In this document: positions 6,118-8,415 of the stretch, one piece after another
Layout: each line of letters starts with the position of its first letter
Position numbering within the stretch: position 1 is the first letter of the stretch
Assembly (NCBI GenBank): GCA_934101235.1
Contig: CAKORH010000035.1
Span: 1 to 8,415, forward strand
Reading direction: 5' to 3'
Origin: an uncultured Bacilli bacterium
GTDB taxonomy: Bacteria; Bacillota_I; Bacilli_A; RF39; UBA660
DNA: 8,415 bases
Translations under genes and position numbers: made by a program
Notes under the pieces: model-generated
Told to the model about the DNA's origin: nothing
The model's database searches: none
What the model saw: only the letters and a program-made list of their open reading frames with translations

Positions 6118-6848
6118 TGAAAATATTAAATTTTTCAAATAGAAATTTTAAAGAAATAATAAGAGATCCATTAAGTATAATATTTGCAATATTATTACCA
6201 CTATTTCTATTATTTATATTCGAGCAATTTAATATACCAAATGATAATTATAAAATAGAAAATTTTACCCCAGGAGTAATTATATTTAGTTTATCGTTCA
6301 TAACTCTTTTTACATCAATGTTAATTTCAAGTGATAGAAAAACTTCACTATTAATACGCTTAGGAGTTAGTCCTATGAAGTCTATAGATTATATTTTAGG
6401 ATATATTCTATCTTTAATACCTATTGTAATAATAGAAACAATACTATTATTTATATTAGCAATTATACTAGGTCTCAACTTTTCTATATATATTATTTAT
6501 GCATTATTAATATCAGTAATAATTTCAATATTATTTATATCTCTAGGAATTATTATAGGAAGTATTTTTTCAGAAAAAGCATCTTCTGGAATATCTAGTA
6601 TAATACTTCAATTAGTAATATTTACTAGTGGTATGTATTTTCAAAAAGAATTATTAGGTAATTTCTTTAAAAATTTATGTAATATATTACCATTTGAAAG
6701 TACACTAATAATAATTAAAGGAATAATGAATAATAATTTATCTTCAATAAAAGTTTATAATATTGTAATATTCTTAATATATTTATTATTGTCTATAATA
6801 TTATCAATACTAATATTTAACAAAAATATGTTAATTAACGATAATTAA
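6117..6848 (+). CDS. ABC-2 type transporter permease
   Basis: A 243-residue membrane protein with about six predicted helices, the standard size for an ABC-2 permease, which would act as a dimer with the ATPase encoded just before. The N-terminal RNFKEIIRDPLSIIFAILLPLFL pattern (cytoplasmic amphipathic segment, Arg-Asp-Pro, then the first helix), the FTPGVIIFSL segment (about 50-59) before helix two, and the SSDRKTSLLIRLGVSP loop (about 71-86) are hallmarks of the DrrB/NodJ-like branch. It starts in the TAATG overlap with the ATPase gene; GGAGG at 6103-6107 serves the start. No hairpin terminator follows the TAA stop, so transcription may continue into the DUF3137-LemA genes. The exported compound cannot be told from sequence. 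Confidence 0.9.
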   Translation: MKILNFSNRNFKEIIRDPLSIIFAILLPLFLLFIFEQFNIPNDNYKIENFTPGVIIFSLSFITLFTSMLISSDRKTSLLIRLGVSPMKSIDYILGYILSLIPIVIIETILLFILAIILGLNFSIYIIYALLISVIISILFISLGIIIGSIFSEKASSGISSIILQLVIFTSGMYFQKELLGNFFKNLCNILPFESTLIIIKGIMNNNLSSIKVYNIVIFLIYLLLSIILSILIFNKNMLINDN

Positions 6849-6870
6849 TAATAAAAAATGAATAAAATAA

Positions 6871-6879
6871 TGTTATAAT
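6871..6879 (+). promoter_or_regulatory. Predicted extended -10 promoter of the DUF3137-lemA operon
   Basis: TGTTATAAT is a perfect extended -10 (TG, one base, TATAAT), matching the TGTTACAAT ahead of the first ABC operon. No -35 is recognisable at the usual distance. Transcription would start near 6886, only about 11 bases before the ATG at 6897, so the mRNA would have a very short leader. Confidence 0.5.
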
Positions 6880-6896
6880 TTAATTAGTGAGTGTAT

Positions 6897-7793
6897 ATGA
6901 ATATAGAAGAATTAGAAAAATTAAGAAAAAAAGCTAAAAATATATTAATATTTGGAATAATAATTTCCATAATTATAACTGTTTTAGCATATTATTACTT
7001 TAAAAATATAGCAGTATTAGGTATATCTTTTACACTATCTATTATAATTATTATAATAATATATAGTGGTCCAAAAAATAAATATGTAAGCCTTTATAAA
7101 GAAACATTTGTATTAAAAGCATTACAATCTACTTTTAATAATTTAGTATATAAACAAGATAGAGGTATATCTAGAGATATAATAAGAAATACTGGTATGA
7201 TGAATATGGGAGATAGATATAGTTCTAATGATTATATAAGTGGAAATTATAAAGGAGTAAACTTTATACAATCAGACATACATATTGAGGAAAGACATGA
7301 AACAACAGATAGTGAAGGTCATACAACAACTACTTATATAACACTTTTTATGGGCAGATGGATGGTATTTGATTTTAATAAAACATTTAAAGCAAATGTT
7401 CAAGTACGTCAAAAAGGTTTTTGGAATGCTAAAAGAGGTAATTGGTACGATAATATAAAATATAAAAAAGTTGAAATGGAAGATGAAGTATTTAATAAAA
7501 ATTTTTCAACATTTGCACAAAATGAACATGACGCATTCTATATATTAACTCCATCTTTAATGGAAAAAATAAAAAAATTAAGCAATGATATAAGGGGAAG
7601 TTTATTATTTTGTTTTATAGATAATAAATTACATATAGGTATAAATAATAATGAAGATTCATTCGAATGCAGTATATTTAAAAAAATAGATGTAGAAAAG
7701 ATAATGAATGATATATCACGAGATATCAAACTTATTACAGATTTTATAGATGAATTAAGTTTAGATAATGATTTATTTAGAGGGGAGGTGTAG
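6897..7793 (+). CDS. DUF3137 family membrane protein
   Basis: A 298-residue protein with two adjacent membrane helices (about 16-35 and 38-57) after a short charged N-terminus, then a long soluble domain. That domain carries the DUF3137 pattern: DYISGNYKGVNF (112-123), a charged E-E-R-H-E stretch (131-135), LFMGRWMVFDFNK (150-162) and a predicted beta-rich core. The molecular function of the family is unknown. The gene usually accompanies lemA, as here, which supports the call and suggests a shared membrane role. I chose the ATG at 6897 over the in-frame GTG at 6891: AGTGAG (6885-6890), the only possible though weak ribosome binding site, is properly spaced for the ATG and too close for the GTG. 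The stop (TAG, the only non-TAA stop among the nine genes) is followed after one base by lemA. Confidence 0.85.
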   Translation: MNIEELEKLRKKAKNILIFGIIISIIITVLAYYYFKNIAVLGISFTLSIIIIIIIYSGPKNKYVSLYKETFVLKALQSTFNNLVYKQDRGISRDIIRNTGMMNMGDRYSSNDYISGNYKGVNFIQSDIHIEERHETTDSEGHTTTTYITLFMGRWMVFDFNKTFKANVQVRQKGFWNAKRGNWYDNIKYKKVEMEDEVFNKNFSTFAQNEHDAFYILTPSLMEKIKKLSNDIRGSLLFCFIDNKLHIGINNNEDSFECSIFKKIDVEKIMNDISRDIKLITDFIDELSLDNDLFRGEV

Positions 7794-7794
7794 T

Positions 7795-8346
7795 ATGGAT
7801 ACAACATATATAGTATTAATTATTATAGGAATAGTATTATTAAGTATTATAATATGGTATATATCTACTATAAATAAATTAAATAGAGCAATTATAAAAA
7901 TAGATGAGGCATCATCAGGAATAGATGTAGCTTTAACTAAAAGATATGATGTATTAACAAAAATGATTGATGTTGTAAAAGCATATAGTAAGCATGAAAA
8001 AGAAACTCTTTTTGAAGTAATAAAACTTCGTAAAGGAATGAGTTTAAAAGAAAAAAATGATGCTAATAGTAAAATGAATGAAAATATGAATAAGATAAAT
8101 GTATTAGCAGAAAATTATCCAGAATTAAAATCTAATGAAAACTATAAAGCATTACAACTTTCTATATCAGATGTTGAAGAACATCTACAAGCATCAAGAA
8201 GATTATATAATTCAAATGTTTCAATATATAATCAATTACTAGTTACTTTCCCAACTAGCAGTATTGCCAAAAGTAAAGGAATGACTAAAAAAGATTTCTT
8301 TGAAGCGGAAGATATAAAAAAAGAGGATGTAAAAATAGATTTATAA
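7795..8346 (+). CDS. lemA: LemA family protein
   Basis: A 183-residue protein with one N-terminal membrane helix (about 5-23), a short exposed N-terminus, then a long alpha-helical domain. Family hallmarks are ALTKRYDVLTKMIDVVKAYSKHE (46-68), AENYPELKSNENYKALQ (105-121), the ARRxYN-type SRRLYNSNVSIYN (134-146), FPTSSIAK (152-159) and DFFE (167-170). The usual Trp before the Ile-Asp of the first helix is replaced by Ser. LemA proteins are widespread and their biochemical role is unresolved. The ATG at 7795 is chosen because the strong AGGGGAGGTG (7781-7790) lies just before it; an in-frame ATG at 7768 would add nine residues but has no ribosome binding site and lies inside the DUF3137 gene. 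One base separates the genes, and a terminator follows. Confidence 0.92.
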   Translation: MDTTYIVLIIIGIVLLSIIIWYISTINKLNRAIIKIDEASSGIDVALTKRYDVLTKMIDVVKAYSKHEKETLFEVIKLRKGMSLKEKNDANSKMNENMNKINVLAENYPELKSNENYKALQLSISDVEEHLQASRRLYNSNVSIYNQLLVTFPTSSIAKSKGMTKKDFFEAEDIKKEDVKIDL

Positions 8347-8358
8347 TTATAGCCAAAC

Positions 8359-8396
8359 AAAAAGTATATCAAATTTATTAAAGATATACTTTTTTT
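8359..8396 (+). terminator. Rho-independent terminator after lemA
   Basis: A perfect 12-bp inverted repeat, AAAAAGTATATC at 8359-8370 and GATATACTTTTT at 8383-8394, with a 12-base loop, ends in a run of seven T at 8390-8396. It lies 12 bases beyond the lemA stop. The A-run on the 5' side would allow it to work on the opposite strand as well. The remaining bases to 8415 hold nothing recognisable. Confidence 0.9.
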
Positions 8397-8415
8397 ATCA
8401 AATAAATTACTATAG

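Noticed and set aside
6891..6896. GTG at 6891 as start of the DUF3137 gene
   Set aside because: The only ribosome-binding-like sequence abuts it directly; the ATG two codons later has better spacing and a commoner start codon. The difference is only two residues.
7768..7794. Upstream ATG giving LemA nine extra residues
   Set aside because: No ribosome binding site precedes it, the added residues would put charges and Cys before the membrane helix, and the strong GGGGAGGTG site is spaced for the ATG at 7795.

Overview
The window is very AT-rich (roughly a quarter G+C by eye). It has strong AAGGAGG-type ribosome binding sites, AT-rich hairpin plus T-run terminators, and almost exclusively TAA stops. 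Together with an AbrB/SpoVT-type regulator, two DrrA/EcsA-style ABC exporters and a LemA/DUF3137 pair, this suggests a low-GC Gram-positive bacterium (Bacillota, possibly an uncultured gut-type lineage). Every Trp codon in the recognised genes is TGG and the frames are intact under the standard code, so a Mycoplasma-style TGA=Trp code is unlikely. All nine genes are on the + strand. I see no tRNA, rRNA, CRISPR array, insertion sequence or phage structural gene.

Layout: (1) 1-1646, an Asn/Thr/Ser-rich surface protein, probably missing its N-terminus at the window edge, with two membrane helices and a large right-handed parallel beta-helix; it ends in a strong terminator. (2) 1748-4056, a two-gene ABC exporter operon (ATPase plus a 532-residue permease with an internal duplication), with its own promoter and terminator. 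(3) 4184-5131, a single-gene unit for a homologue of the helical domain of phage 5-hydroxymethyl-dU DNA kinases (often named 'putative DNA base hypermodification protein'). Its terminator overlaps the stop codon. (4) 5192-6848, an AbrB-like regulator, an ABC ATPase and an ABC-2 permease in one tight operon. Three exact-period 9-bp repeats lie over and just after the presumed -10 box. (5) 6897-8346, a DUF3137 membrane protein and LemA, a well-known conserved pair, closed by a strong terminator.

Genes cooperate within their own operons: each ATPase with the permease next to it, the AbrB-like protein as likely local regulator of operon 4, and DUF3137 with LemA as a probable membrane pair. The most unusual gene is the chromosomal-looking, apparently solitary hypermodification-type protein. 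No kinase, hydroxymethylase or other base-modification partner is visible beside it. Family assignments rest on motif recognition by eye, without database searches.
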